64,000 nucleotides of DNA from Panaeolus papilionaceus. Lineage: Eukaryota > Basidiomycota > Agaricomycetes > Agaricales. Made by a program: the position numbers and the translations under genes. Under the pieces are notes generated by a model. The model saw nothing but the letters and a program-made list of their open reading frames with translations. It made no database searches and was not told the DNA's origin. The stretch covers positions 1,488,001 to 1,552,000 of the forward strand of contig JADNRZ010000005.1 of the NCBI GenBank assembly GCA_015501605.1, read 5' to 3'. Positions 22,918 through 33,553 of the stretch are shown in pieces (the stretch's first letter is position 1; every line of letters begins with the position of its first letter).

Positions 22918-23630
22918 TCAGCATTCCAGTATTGGACACAATGAGAATGGAAGTGTTTGAGAGTTTTTGACGTAGAGAAGGGCAACAATGGCTGGGAGAG
23001 TGGTGAATACGAGGGAGGCAAATACAGCATACTGTTAGACCAGCTTCTACAGAACGTTAGGGATAAGTACAAGGACTGCCGATGCTATCCATGGGATCAA
23101 AACCATAAGGAGATACGAGAAGGGGCGTATCAATTGTTTTGACGGTGCTCCGAGAGTATAAATGTCTCGATACCATCTGACGAGAGTGACGACGTGAGTG
23201 TGGGCGGTAAGCGCGTATGCAATCGCTGTTGAGATTGGATAAGGGGCCACAAAACTCGTTCTGAGGGAGTCAACGGCCATCACGATAGATGGTAAGGTCC
23301 ATCCAAACGAAGCGTGCGCCAGAGGGATTATGGAAAAGGAGTTTTCAATTTCGTTATTGAGTGATATGGCCTGTATTGAAGATGCTGTTGAGAGCGAGAG
23401 GGGGGGGATTGCGGATGCCATCGAAGCAATTTAATTGTAATAGCGCCCAAAAGAACGAAGAAAATCACTGAGAGAGACATCGATGTCAGGAAGAACATTA
23501 ATGTCTTGCGCAGATAGTCACCGTTGAAACCTCGTTCTCCATCCGGAACTCCTGAATCGAACCCGTTGTATGCAATAGAACAGAAGTCTTTCGGTGTACG
23601 ACTTGTGCCAAGGAGCACCATACTGGTCAT
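22918..23630 (-). pseudogene. Multi-pass membrane protein gene with apparent frameshift at a G8 run
   Basis: The upstream part (from ATG 23630) reads MTSMVLLGTSRTPK then a membrane helix MFFLTSMSLSVIFFVLLGAI and RWHPQSPP. It then runs into a mononucleotide run of eight C on the coding strand (23400-23407). Beyond the run, the long open sequence LSLSTASSIQAISLNNEIEN and FVAPYPISTAIAYALTAH to MVLIPWIASAVL is in another frame. A one-base difference in the run would join them. A further exon (YAVFASLVFTTLPAIVALLY to PILEC-stop at 22918) adds a third hydrophobic helix after a short intron of about 39 nt. Total would be 3-4 membrane segments. Function is unknown. It may be a real pseudogene, a sequencing error in the homopolymer, or a mis-modelled start at 23421. 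Confidence 0.5.
23400..23407. repeat. G8 mononucleotide run inside coding sequence
   Basis: Eight consecutive G on the + strand, exactly where two open frames of the minus-strand membrane-protein gene must be joined. Confidence 0.85.
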
Positions 23631-24696
23631 GATTGCAGAAGCAAGTCATATAAGTTGAATAAGGATTGTATAGGTGACTAGATTAGTTTTGGGCCTTATC
23701 CGTAACGACCACCGACAAAACGGGTACGGGTGTTAATGGCGAATATCTATTGATCCTTTTTATAGATATAATTTCCATTATAGGATATAAAGCCCCTATT
23801 AATGAATCCGATATTCATCCGGAACTAACGATCGATATCTGGCAGCTGAGCGCTAACCCCTGAAGTCCCAACGAGTATAAAGTCGATATTTATGTACTGT
23901 ATATTGGCTGTATGGTTTATAATCTCGATTTTAATATGAATTTTCACTGAAACGAGTCATTGAAACGAACCAAATTGTCCCATCGGTTTTCGAGCACTGC
24001 GAGACGTGAAGGTTCCAAGTTCAGGTGGTGGATACTATAGGATACTATGTCATACACCCCAAAAGTAATATTTACCCATAAAGCCAAATTCCTCCAATGG
24101 GTTGTGCGGATAAACCCTTGCTAATCGAATACAGAGACAACCAAGTTGGGATTTCCGATTGTCGCGTTCTCTTAGGTTCTCCTAGAGACATTTTATCCAT
24201 GCGGTTCTCAGTTTTTTTTTTCTCTTTCATTTTCGACCTATTGCGATTCAATGACTTCTCCTCAAAGTTATTCATATTTTCAGTGTTATACAGCCTGAGG
24301 CAAAGCTTCGCAGCCAATCATGACCGTCGGAGTCCCATAAGCGGAGATGGGTTGTACGGTTCCCACCAAGTTCCCACGAAATCAATCGTCAACACGTCAA
24401 CCCTTGTCCTTTTTGCGACATACTATATCGATGGCATTGAACACTAGTGATCACAGCGAAAAACTTGCTCATGAGCTTAATTTTTGTACTTAATAACGAG
24501 CTCGCGTAAAGTCTTGGTGAGTACCAAACAATGGTCGGCTAATTTTGTCTTACAAACGGCCCAATGCAGCGGATTAACCTCGGCTAAACCAGGACTCATT
24601 TTCCCCTCCCCCACAACCTGCCCACGACCACCCTGTTTAGCATCTTTAATAGGATTGTATATGTCTGCGTAAAGCTGCTATCCTACATCGACATCC
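23631..24696. other. Divergent intergenic, AT-rich
   Basis: Between the divergent membrane-protein and MFS genes. It has an AT-rich block at about 23740-23950 and a GGATACTAT direct repeat near 24030-24050. No gene or intact mobile element is seen. Confidence 0.5.
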
Positions 24697-26701
24697 ATGG
24701 ATACCCAAAACTCAAAGTTAGACGCGCGCAGGAAGTCTGTTGAGCCTTCACTCCACTCCCTTCCACGATCGCATCACTCCGAAGAATCCAAAGTTAGCGC
24801 CAATAAACTAGGCTATCCACCAACAACAACTCTGGATAGCTCCGCCACTACTGCGAATGGTGCAGCAGAAAAATCCTCAGATACCCTACCGGCTCTAACT
24901 TCTAAGCAAAAGCTTACCGCAAGGATTCAGTTTGCTGCCCTGTGCTGGACCTTATTCGTTGCAGGATGGAACGATGGAACGACGGGTCCCTTGCTTCCCC
25001 GCATTCAGGAGGTCTATGGGGTAAGACATAACTTTTTTTCTGCAGACCTCATTTCCTGAATTTACTTTCTTCGATAGGTTAACTTTGCTATTGTCTCGCT
25101 CATCTTCGTTTTTGCTTGTGTTGTAAGTGATCGTTTTTCTCCATCGTGTTGCCTTCCGTTTAAAAAAGGATTTATGGAACAGGGCTTTATTTCTGGAGCA
25201 GTCTCCAATATATGGCTAACAGAGAGACTGGGCTTTGGCAAGGTGGGTCAACTACAGTTATCGCTGTGATCTTGTCCTCATGGACTATTTTTAGACACTT
25301 GTCCTGGGTTCATCGTGCCAGTTGATTGCCTACTCTATTCAATGCTCAGCCCCACCCTTCCCTGCATTTGTGTTTGCCTATGTAATCAATGGTGCTGGTA
25401 TCGCTCTCCAGGTTCATAACGTTTTTCTCACCAAGCTCGTGTTGTTGAACTGATGTTCTCTCACTGGTAGGATGCTCAAGCAAATGGATTCGTCGCTGTG
25501 TTGAAGCATAATGCCGAAACAAAAATGGGCATTCTACACGCTGCTTATGGTTAGTGGTGCCGTTCAAATTATTGGAGTATTGTTCATCGTCCTGTCAAAG
25601 GCGTCGGCGCATTGGCTTCTCCATTGGTTGCAACACAGTTTGCCCAGCTACCTAGATGGTCGTTCCATTTTCTAGCCTCGCTAGGAGTCTCTGTTATCAA
25701 CACCGTCATCCTTGTTACTGTATTCCGATTGAAAAATCAAGACGGTAAAAATATTTGATCTGCAGCCATGGGTATTTAACAATTGACCCCACCCAGATTG
25801 CCTCAGAGAAGCAGGAGAATTGGTCCCTGAAGGGACGAGTGGGACGGAAGAAGCCACTTTCAAACAGGTTCTTCGAAATCGTGCAGTTAACTTTTTGGCG
25901 TTCTTCATATTCATATACGTTGGAGTGGAAGTTACCATTGGAGGCGAGTTGTTGTATCCTGGTGCATTGTTTCCTAAGAGGAACTGACGACATGCTAACA
26001 GGATGGATCGTTACTTTTATCATTCAGGAAAGAGGTGGAGGACCCTCCTCTGGCTATATTTCTTCTGGGTTCTTTGGAGGTAAGACTTGACTGTGACATG
26101 CCAGAAATCCACTTTTAAACTTTTTTAAGGTCTGACCGTTGGGCGAGTTGTACTCCTATGGGTTAACAAAGCGGTTGGTTATCTATCCTTGCTAATTAAA
26201 CAGTGTCTAAGTTGTAATAGATCGGCGAAAGACGTGTTTTATTCATTTATGCGCTGCTCGCCATCGGGTGAGTTTTTGGGAGTCCCTTTCAGCACAACAT
26301 ACTCATGGTCTCCTACCAGTCTTGAATTCGTTATATGGTTCGTTCCTTCACTCGTGGGTAACGCTGTCGCAGTGTCCATTGTCGGTATCCTTCTGGGACC
26401 TATGTACCCGATTGTCATGAACCACTCCTCCCGAATTTTGCCTAGGTGGATCTTGACGGGATCTATTGGATGGATAGCAGGATTTGGTCAAGCGGGTAGT
26501 GCAGTACTCCCGTTCATGACTGGTGCCATTGCCGAACGGCATAGTATTAACAGCCTACAGCCGCTGTGAGTTGTCTTTTTTTGACCTTGTGAATATCATT
26601 GAATTTAACTGAAGCTTCTATTTTCCAGACTGGTTTCTATGATGGCCTTTATGATGGTTTTGTGGTTCCTTGTCCCAGGACAGCCTCGCAGAGTAGAATG
26701 A
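24697..26701 (+). CDS. Major facilitator superfamily transporter
   Basis: About ten exons splice in phase. A cytoplasmic Ser/Thr-rich N-terminus (about 85 residues) precedes helix 1 (FAALCWTLFVAGWNDGTTGP). Then follow VNFAIVSLIFVFACV, GFISGAVSNIWLTERLGFGK (loop 2-3, the MFS signature region), FVFAYVINGAGIALQDAQAN, HFLASLGVSVINTVILVTVF, and a basic/acidic central loop. The second half has VNFLAFFIFIYVGVEVTIGG, SSGYISSGFFGGLTVGRVVL, FVIWFVPSLVGNAVAVSIVG, WILTGSIGWIAGFGQAGSAV and LVSMMAFMMVLWFLVPG. The TGP motif and central GxTVGR suit the fungal fucose-permease/Bsc6-like MFS group, a family of uncertain substrate. The intron at about 25553-25606 restores the frame, so the gene appears intact. 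It ends at the TGA at 26699-26701. Confidence 0.9.
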
Positions 26702-27008
26702 AATCAAAAGGTAGTAGAATAATGCAGCCATGTGCACAACGATGGCTTCCGCGTTATTATAAGCTCATTTACTAAATATAACGACATTTTATGAACAGAT
26801 GATGCACTATACTCCGCCAAAGTGAGAACCTTGATGAATGAGGTCTTTAAGCCTATCACTACTCGGAGCCTTCCACTGATCCTCACGCTAAAAATATCCT
26901 CATCCTTGTAGTACCAACATAATCCAAAATAGGGGTTCCCTAGTAATACCATTAACTTTTGCCAGAATACAGTTGCTCCATCTGGTGCTCTCAGGTCCTA
27001 GGCGCACT

Positions 27009-27017
27009 ACCGCGGAC
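27009..27017 (+). promoter_or_regulatory. ACCGCGGAC element upstream of lysozyme gene 1
   Basis: This nine-base element, containing the palindrome CCGCGG, recurs at nearly the same distance upstream of lysozyme gene 2 (28870). It ends 30 nt before the TATA box. It is either a regulatory site or shared ancestry of the duplicated promoter. Confidence 0.4.
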
Positions 27018-27046
27018 TTGAACTGTTGGAGTGCTCTTGCTTCACT

Positions 27047-27054
27047 TATAAAAG
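27047..27054 (+). promoter_or_regulatory. TATA box of lysozyme gene 1
   Basis: TATAAAAG lies 44 nt before the ATG at 27091. An in-frame ATG at 27055 directly abuts the TATA box and is therefore unlikely to be in the mRNA. This decides the start at 27091. Confidence 0.65.
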
Positions 27055-27090
27055 ATGATACTGCATGCCGTTGTTGCCCTCATATTCACC

Positions 27091-28006
27091 ATGTTCAAGT
27101 CATTAGTCCTCCTCTCAACCATCGTTGGATATGCTTACGGCCTTGTGTCTGCTGTGGACTCCTCACAACTAGTCCCTGAGGCCACCTATGCCAAGGCTTT
27201 GAGCGAAGGTTTCACGAAAGCCGTCATTCGAGGGTACGAAGAGGCTTGCGGAGTTGGTGGAGAAGTTGACCCCAATTTTGTCGGGTCATACAATAACGCT
27301 CGTGCTGCTGGCTACACCGACATCGACACTTATTGGTTCCCTTGCAATGGATCCGGTAATAACTGCAAGTCGTACGCAACTCAGCTTTCGGAACTTTCTG
27401 CTACGTTCAACGATAACTCCATGGACATTGGTACAATTTGGATTGACATCGAACAGGACTCATCCGTTTGTAACAATGTAAGACCATTAGCTTGCCTCTC
27501 TGAAACGCCTTCCACCTCTGACAAATTGACTTGCCTAGTGGAACTTTGGAGCAGCAGGAAATCTCGCGCAAGCCCAAGAGCTTATCGCTGCCATCCAGGA
27601 TGCAGGCTTCAACTTCGGTATTTATAGTAGCCCTGGGGTAGGTACCTCAATCAACATGACGAGAAGATAAACTTACCACATTATTCTGGTCTCTTTCCTA
27701 GGAATGGAGTACGATCTTTGGCTCAACGGGAGTCCTGCTTGATTCGAGCGCCCCATTGTGGTTCGCAACCTTTAACAATGTCGAGGTGAGACGCTCTGTG
27801 TTCTAGACGCGTTGTATCTGTATTGACGTGGTATCGATATGAAAGTCCGTGGCACTCGGGACTAGTTTCGGAGGGTAGGTGCCAATTATGCAGCAATCGA
27901 CCATAAATGCTCATTGACCCTCTTCAGTTGGTCCTCGGCCGTCGGTCATCAGTACACAGATGTTTCTGCGTCTGGTCTCTTCGATCTCAGCGTGTTCAAC
28001 GAATAA
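27091..28006 (+). CDS. Secreted GH25 lysozyme, nematode/amoeba (LYS) type, copy 1
   Basis: Predicted N-acetylmuramidase cutting bacterial peptidoglycan, secreted. Exons 27091-27477, 27539-27637, 27702-27785, 27846-27874 and 27928-28006 give about 225 residues. Signal peptide MFKSLVLLSTIVGYAYGLVS. The mature domain begins AVDSSQLVPEATYAKAL. Hallmarks of the LYS branch are IRGYEEACGVGGEVDPNFV, DTYWFPCNGSGNNCKSYATQ, TIWIDIEQD (the DxE catalytic pair), FGIYSSPGEWSTIFGS and GHQYTDVSASGLFDLSVF. This branch is known from nematodes (C. elegans lys genes) and amoebae and is also present in fungi. First of four tandem copies, most like copy 2. The fourth-exon acceptor (GATATGAAAG) is weak, so splicing there is the least certain point. 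No propeptide dibasic site is seen. Confidence 0.9.
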
Positions 28007-28869
28007 GAGCTTTGAAATATAGCAAGGTAACAAAAATTGATTCACATGTAACATGTCTAGACAAAATAGAATTATTGTAAAACATTCAATGAAGATTGTG
28101 GATTGTGTTGGAGTTCACTGCAACACCTTCGATATGTCGATAGGCGAGACCCATCAACGTCATAATTTCAAGCAATCATATTCGACTGTACTTCTGTCCT
28201 GTTCTGTTAATGCGTTGAGCCTCTGCTCGCATTGCTCGAATGCTTCGCTAGGGTGCCAGGTTTGCCGATTGCGCGGCATCTACAGGCAACCACTCTCCAT
28301 GATTTTTTGACCTTGTGATGGTCTCGATACTCTGAATGCGCCTGAATAATTTATCTTAATTCGGGTCCTGAAATGCGCATCAACAGCTTCAATATGTCAA
28401 TTATGGACTGTAGTCATCCACCGATTAATAGAGTATGATTAGATCATGATCATTGGGATCAATAGGTAGCTCAACCACATGTATGGGCACGCTTCTTTTT
28501 TATAATAATATAAATAAGCCACTCACCGTGTAGACAGTAGAGTACTATTTTTTGAATAGATGCGCCAATAGTCTCCGCCAGATTGAATGATATATGATAG
28601 GGTCCGCAAGCTTATCACTATTGGTTGCTTCGCTTCATCACTTCTCACCAAAAATAACCCTCGCCTTTTGACTTGCTGCACACCTGCAGCCAGTAACCAG
28701 GAGCTTCTTTTTTCAATGCTTTCTGTGGATGTACAAACCATTTTACTCATGGCCTCATGCAGCCATCACACGAATGGAAAATAAAACGAGTCAGAAGGTC
28801 AACTAAAACCTGTTCCGATCCATGAATTATTTTTGACGCGCTTGCGGGATGACAACTTGGAGGTGTACG

Positions 28870-28878
28870 ACCGCGGAC
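28870..28878 (+). promoter_or_regulatory. ACCGCGGAC element upstream of lysozyme gene 2
   Basis: Same nonamer as at 27009. It ends 27 nt before the TATA-like CATATAAG, nearly the same spacing as in gene 1. Confidence 0.4.
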
Positions 28879-28905
28879 GAGAAATTATGAAGCCCTGCTG
28901 CCGTT

Positions 28906-28913
28906 CATATAAG
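28906..28913 (+). promoter_or_regulatory. TATA-like box of lysozyme gene 2
   Basis: CATATAAG, 50 nt upstream of the ATG at 28956. Confidence 0.5.
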
Positions 28914-28955
28914 AATGGGATGATGTAGTTCTTCGTATCGTCACAGCCTCTAGCC

Positions 28956-29860
28956 ATGTTCAAGTCCTTAGTCCTCCTCTCAACCATCATCGGATACGCC
29001 TACGGGCTAGTGTCTGCTGTGGACTCCTCACAGCTAGTCCCTGAGGCCACCTATGCTAAGGCTTTAGGCGAAGGTTTCACCAAGGCCATCATTCGAGGCT
29101 ACGAAGAAGCTTGTGGAGTTGGTGGAGAAGTCGACCCCAACTTTGTTAGTTCATACAAGAACGCCCGCGCTGCTGGCTACACCGACATCGATATGTACTG
29201 GTTCCCCTGCAATGGATCTGGTAACAGCTGCAAGTCCTATGCCACTCAGCTCTCAGAGATTGCTGCCACATTCTCCGCCCACTCGATGGACATTGGCACG
29301 ATCTGGATCGACCTTGAGAAGGACGCAGCCATTTGCAACAACGTAGGATTTCCACCTTGCATTGATATTGACTTTATGACGAAATGTTGATTTACCCAAT
29401 TTTCTTAGTGGAACTACGGAACCGCGGGAAATCTCGCCCAGGCTAAAGACTTGATTGCGGCTATCAAGGCGACAGGCTTCAACTTCGGTATTTATAGTAG
29501 TCCTGGGGTAAGTAACTGAATCATAGTGATGAGAAGCCCTCGACTAATGATCCGATTTAGGAGTGGAGCACGCTCTTTGGCTCAACCAGCGTCGTTCTTG
29601 ATTCGAGTGTCCCGCTGTGGTTTGCTACCTTCAACAACGTCGAGGTAAGTTTTCCATTTTGTTTCATTTCGCAGGCACCAATCCTAACCTCGATGCTCCA
29701 GACCGTCACTCTTGGCACTGACTTTGGAGGGTGAGTTCCCTACAAACTGAATTATTTATCCGAATGCTCATTTATTCTCAGGTGGACCTCTGCCGTTGGC
29801 CACCAGTACACGGACGTGTCTGCATCTGGTCTGTTTGATCTTAGCGTATTCACTCACTAA
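28956..29860 (+). CDS. Secreted GH25 lysozyme, LYS type, copy 2
   Basis: Same five-exon layout as copy 1, with introns after VCNN-, SSPG-, NNVE- and FGG-equivalent positions. Signal peptide MFKSLVLLSTIIGYAYGLVS. Mature motifs are IRGYEEACGVGGEVDPNFVS, DMYWFPCNGSGNSCKSYATQ, TIWIDLEKD (DxE retained), WNYGTAGNLAQAKDLIAAIK, EWSTLFGSTSVVLDSS and GHQYTDVSASGLFDLSVFTH-stop. The first exon is nearly identical in protein sequence to copy 1 (for example SAVDSSQLVPEATYAKAL), indicating a recent duplication or gene conversion. All catalytic and Cys positions are kept, so it appears functional. Predicted to degrade bacterial cell walls outside the hypha. Confidence 0.93.
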
Positions 29861-30765
29861 GATCTCCGCAGCATCAAGTGGGACTCGAAATTTAATTTAT
29901 CGTCATGTATACGTAGAAAAAAATACAAGCTTTTACGGAGAGTCTGAATGTTTGATTCGCTGAGCCTCTACCTCAACACTCAACGGCTTCGAAACAACAA
30001 TTGGCAGGCATGATTGACGTCACTAGTACCGCACAATCAAACCCTGATATATCTTGAGGGAATCATGTGGAACATGTCGGCTGTCTTAAATAAAGATATA
30101 TATTTGAAGCTTCGAAAGACCAGTTCTTTTGTGTAGACAATCAGCTGCTAGATGTATGTACCCAGGCCAGTCTATTAATGGACGTCGTATCGAGGCGCTA
30201 AGCGGTTCGCACTATACAAGGAATGCACCAACTTGAAGTGCTGTTTGTACCTTCCTACATTGTAACTCGAGTCTGAAAGGTACCCTGAATAGAACCGCTG
30301 GCATATCACGGTCGTCTGGGTGAGAGACGGTTTATTCCAATGGTGTTGCTGTGAGGTGCAAAACCTCTGCGGGTCTTCAAGTTGTAACTGGCATTAACCT
30401 ATTTGTGAAGCGTTAATAACTTACTGTGCATTCGGACCACGGGTAGCGAATTAAGCAGTCGTAATAGCTGCATGTACTTTTCGATAGCTTATAAGTAGAA
30501 TAAATATCCTACGCGCTATAGTGACTTGGCCCGCATGTGTTCGATTCCGTGTGATCCGGAGGGAAAAATTCAAGTTAAACCATATGGGTGCTGAGAAATA
30601 CAGATATATATACCAAAGTAATCGCGCGTAGATGCGCCTCATGAGAGCCATTATTAAGTTAGTTCACCTACATCTGAAGGGCCCGAGGCATACCCAAGCC
30701 TTATAAAGGCTTCGAAAACTACGGTCGCAATCCACAAGCAACGACCTCTTGGGCAAGATCTCAAT
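29861..30765. other. Spacer between lysozyme genes 2 and 3
   Basis: About 900 nt with no supportable gene. Gene 3 has a TATA box (30702). A GTTCGATTCC string near 30540 resembles a tRNA B box, but no cloverleaf can be built around it. Confidence 0.5.
30702..30709 (+). promoter_or_regulatory. TATA box of lysozyme gene 3
   Basis: TATAAAGG, 64 nt upstream of the ATG at 30766, set inside a small inverted repeat (GCCTTATAAAGGC). Confidence 0.55.
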
Positions 30766-31679
30766 ATGCTACGCGTCTTTCAATCCTTGGTCGTGGCTAC
30801 CTTCATATCCGTGACCTATGCCCTAATTTCAGCGGTTGACTCTTCTCAGTTAGTCTCCGAGGCAACGTACAAGAAGGCTTTCGGCGAGGGCTTTACTAAG
30901 GCAATCATCCGTGGTTACCAGGAAGCTTGCGGAATCGGAGGCCAGGTCGATCCCAACTTCGTCGCCTCCTACAAGAATGCCCGTGCTGCCGGATATCGCG
31001 ACATCGATATGTATTGGTTCCCATGCAATGGGGCAACTCACAATTGCAAGTCTTACGCCACTCAGCTAAGTGCCATCGCGGCTACCTTCAAGGCCAATTC
31101 GATGGATATTGGCACCATCTGGATTGATATCGAGAAGGACTCGGTTTGCGACAATGTGAGTTATGAGCATGTTATATATTCTATATTGCCATTCTCATAT
31201 ACGTATCAGTGGGACTTTGGCACTGCAGGTAACCTAGCTCAGGCGAAAGATATGATTGCCGCCATGAAAGCTACTGGCTTCAAATTTGGTATCTACAGCA
31301 CTCCAGGTGTAAGTCAAATACCGTCTATGCACCTTCTTAGAGAAGCTCACCTCACCTCTTCGCTCAGGAATGGAGTTCCATCTTCGGTTCGGACAGCGTT
31401 GTGCTCGACAACTCTGTACCTTTATGGTTCGCTACGTTTGATAACGTTAAGGTGAGGCTAGAAGAAGACATCCTATGTCTATACGTCCCTGACTAAATAC
31501 CTTTTATTCATAAGACTCTCACAATGGGGACAAAGTTCGGAGGGTAAGCACTTATTAATCCAACAACACCTTTGATAGCAATCTAACGCATTGCATTTAG
31601 ATGGACCTCAGCGGTCGGCCATCAATATACTGATGTCTCGGCATCAGGACTGTTTGATCTGAGCGTCTTCGCGAGCTAA
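30766..31679 (+). CDS. Secreted GH25 lysozyme, LYS type, copy 3
   Basis: Five exons at the same positions as the other LYS copies. Signal peptide MLRVFQSLVVATFISVTYAL. Mature SAVDSSQLVSEATYKKAFGE, IRGYQEACGIGGQVDPNFVA, DMYWFPCNGATHNCKSYATQ, TIWIDIEKD (catalytic DxE), WDFGTAGNLAQAKDMIAAMK, EWSSIFGSDSVVLDNSVPLW, TMGTKFGG and GHQYTDVSASGLFDLSVFAS-stop. It is one residue shorter than its siblings after the catalytic loop (EKDSVCDN rather than EKDASVCNN). Closest to copy 4 (shared MLR start, YKKAFGEGFTKAIIRGY, TMGTKFGG), so the array consists of two pairs. The function is as for copy 1. Confidence 0.93.
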
Positions 31680-32627
31680 TTCCGTCAAAGTAAATGCTCG
31701 GAGGTCTAATGAATGCGCAGATACAGTACATGATTTCTATGATAGAAATCTGAAATACAAAGCGTTATGGTTGACTTATCCTTTGCATTCGCCGCGGTTA
31801 GGGCAATTGTGTTCTGTTTGATTGCATCAGTGCGTATTAGCGCTCGTCTTGCTTTCGACCCTTCAGGCAGCAACACAGCCACAATCGAATAGCATCCATG
31901 GTTTAAGTATTTGGACAATATTGTTCAAAGTTCAATTTTCAGTTGTTCTAAAATTGAGGCACTGCCTGCTCTGATAATGATACTTCGCTTGGGTTCTCTG
32001 TCGTTAGCGTATTGTCAGGCGTGGGAACCAATTGCTTTTGCATCCGCTCGCTGGCTGATCATGAAAGAACGTCCACATGTTCTCACAAGAAATGCGGACG
32101 TAGCACCATACTCAAAATAAATACCTGGGTACGCATCTTTGGGAGCATCAGCTCACAAATATTCCAACTCTGAGCCCTTGGAACGAATATTCTATCAAAA
32201 AGAGTCATATACTGATTGATACCATTAACTGATAGTGGTTCGGCGCGAATTTGACACGAAGAATGAGGCGCTAGCGTTTAACACAATTGAAATGCAATCA
32301 CATGAGCGGTTATTTCTGACCATTATTCGGATTCTTTTTATAGATCATGAAGGTGGTGCTTCGCGACAGTCAACCGGTAGGGTTGTGTCGTACAAATCCA
32401 CGTATCATTATCGATAAAAATCAAATTAAGGGAGCTGGGGCATGTGGATAATAGGGAAGCAAGTAAAAATATTCGCCGCCAGCGTGCTTCTGCTTCTCAG
32501 CCTGAGTAAAAAGTTTTTCAGCTTCGAGAGATGTTTATCCATGCAGCGGCCTCCTGCGATATAAAAGCGGCGAACACTGCAGCCAAAAGACATCAAGCTT
32601 CAACTTTACACTCGATAGCTTTTCATC
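31680..32627. other. Spacer between lysozyme genes 3 and 4
   Basis: About 950 nt with no supportable gene. It contains the promoter of gene 4 with TATAAAAG at 32560-32567. Confidence 0.55.
32560..32567 (+). promoter_or_regulatory. TATA box of lysozyme gene 4
   Basis: TATAAAAG, 68 nt upstream of the ATG at 32628. Confidence 0.65.
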
Positions 32628-33553
32628 ATGCTCCGCGCCTTCCAAGTTCTTTTGTTCTCTGCTCTCATCTCAGTCACCTATGCCCTTGTCTCGGCTGTCG
32701 ACTCCTCGGGGTTGGTCTCCGAAGCTACCTACAAGAAAGCTTTCGGCGAGGGCTTTACCAAGGCCATCATCCGAGGCTACGAGGAAGCTTGCGGTGTCGG
32801 AGGCGAGGTCGACCCTAACTTCGTCGCTTCCTACAAGAATGCTCGTGCAGCCGGGTATCGAAACATCGATATGTATTGGTTCCCTTGCAACGGCTCAACC
32901 CACAATTGCAAGTCCTACGCTGCTCAGCTTAACGCAATTGCTGCGACCTTCAAGGCCCACTCCATGGACATCGGCACCATTTGGATCGACATTGAAAAGG
33001 ACGCGTCTGTTTGCAATAACGTGAGCTAAATTAATGATCCGTGTTTCCCCTGATCTGCGCTTCGATCCTAATGCAATTTAATTTCTTAGTGGAACTATGG
33101 AACAGCTGGCAACCTTGCTCAGGCCAAGAAGTTGATTTCTGCTGTCAAGGCCAGCGGATTCAAGTTCGGAATTTACAGCAGCCCAGGCGTAAGTCGGATA
33201 GAGCTTTTCCTTCGGGCTCTACCTTAATCTTACTGTATCCGATTCAGGAATGGAGCACGATCTTCGGTTCCGATAGCGTCGTTCTTGACTCTTCTGCTCC
33301 TCTCTGGTTTGCGACCTTCAACAATGCCAAGGTAATATTTCGATTAGTTAACACTGTTGTTGAAGATATGGCTGAATTCCGATATTCTCAGTCGCTCACC
33401 ATGGGCACCAAGTTTGGAGGGTAAGCTGATTCCATCCCATTAGAGCTCGTCAACATGAATCTCATTGTTTTCAGATGGACCAAGGCTGTCGGACATCAAT
33501 ACACGGATAAATCCGCCTCTGGCCAATTTGACCTCAGCGTCTTTGAAAAGTAG
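32628..33553 (+). CDS. Secreted GH25 lysozyme, LYS type, copy 4
   Basis: Same five-exon structure. Signal peptide MLRAFQVLLFSALISVTYAL. Mature SAVDSSGLVSEATYKKAFGE, IRGYEEACGVGGEVDPNFVA, DMYWFPCNGSTHNCKSYAAQ, TIWIDIEKD, WNYGTAGNLAQAKKLISAVK, EWSTIFGSDSVVLDSSAPLW, TMGTKFGG and GHQYTDKSASGQFDLSVFEK-stop. The C-terminus is the most divergent of the four (DKSASGQ instead of DVSASGL, and a terminal EK). C-ending codons dominate, suggesting this copy and copy 3 may be the better expressed ones. Convergent with YVH1, whose stop lies 400 nt away. Confidence 0.93.

Larger units (their letters stand above)
26702..27090. other. Intergenic with lysozyme-1 promoter
   Basis: 3' flank of the MFS gene and promoter of the first lysozyme gene (ACCGCGGAC at 27009, TATAAAAG at 27047). 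No gene. Confidence 0.6.
28007..28955. other. Spacer between lysozyme genes 1 and 2
   Basis: About 950 nt, AT-rich. Holds the ACCGCGGAC element and a TATA-like box for gene 2. No gene is supported. Confidence 0.55.

Noticed and set aside
25553..25606. Apparent frameshift in the MFS transporter after ILHAAYG
   Set aside because: A GT-AG intron fits exactly and restores GVGALASPLVATQFAQ, so the gene is intact.
27055..27090. Upstream in-frame ATG extending lysozyme copy 1 by 12 residues
   Set aside because: It abuts the TATA box, so it would not be transcribed; copy 2 lacks it and has its signal peptide at the position used.
30530..30560. GTTCGATTCC string resembling a tRNA B box
   Set aside because: No complementary acceptor stem, T stem or anticodon arm can be drawn on either strand.
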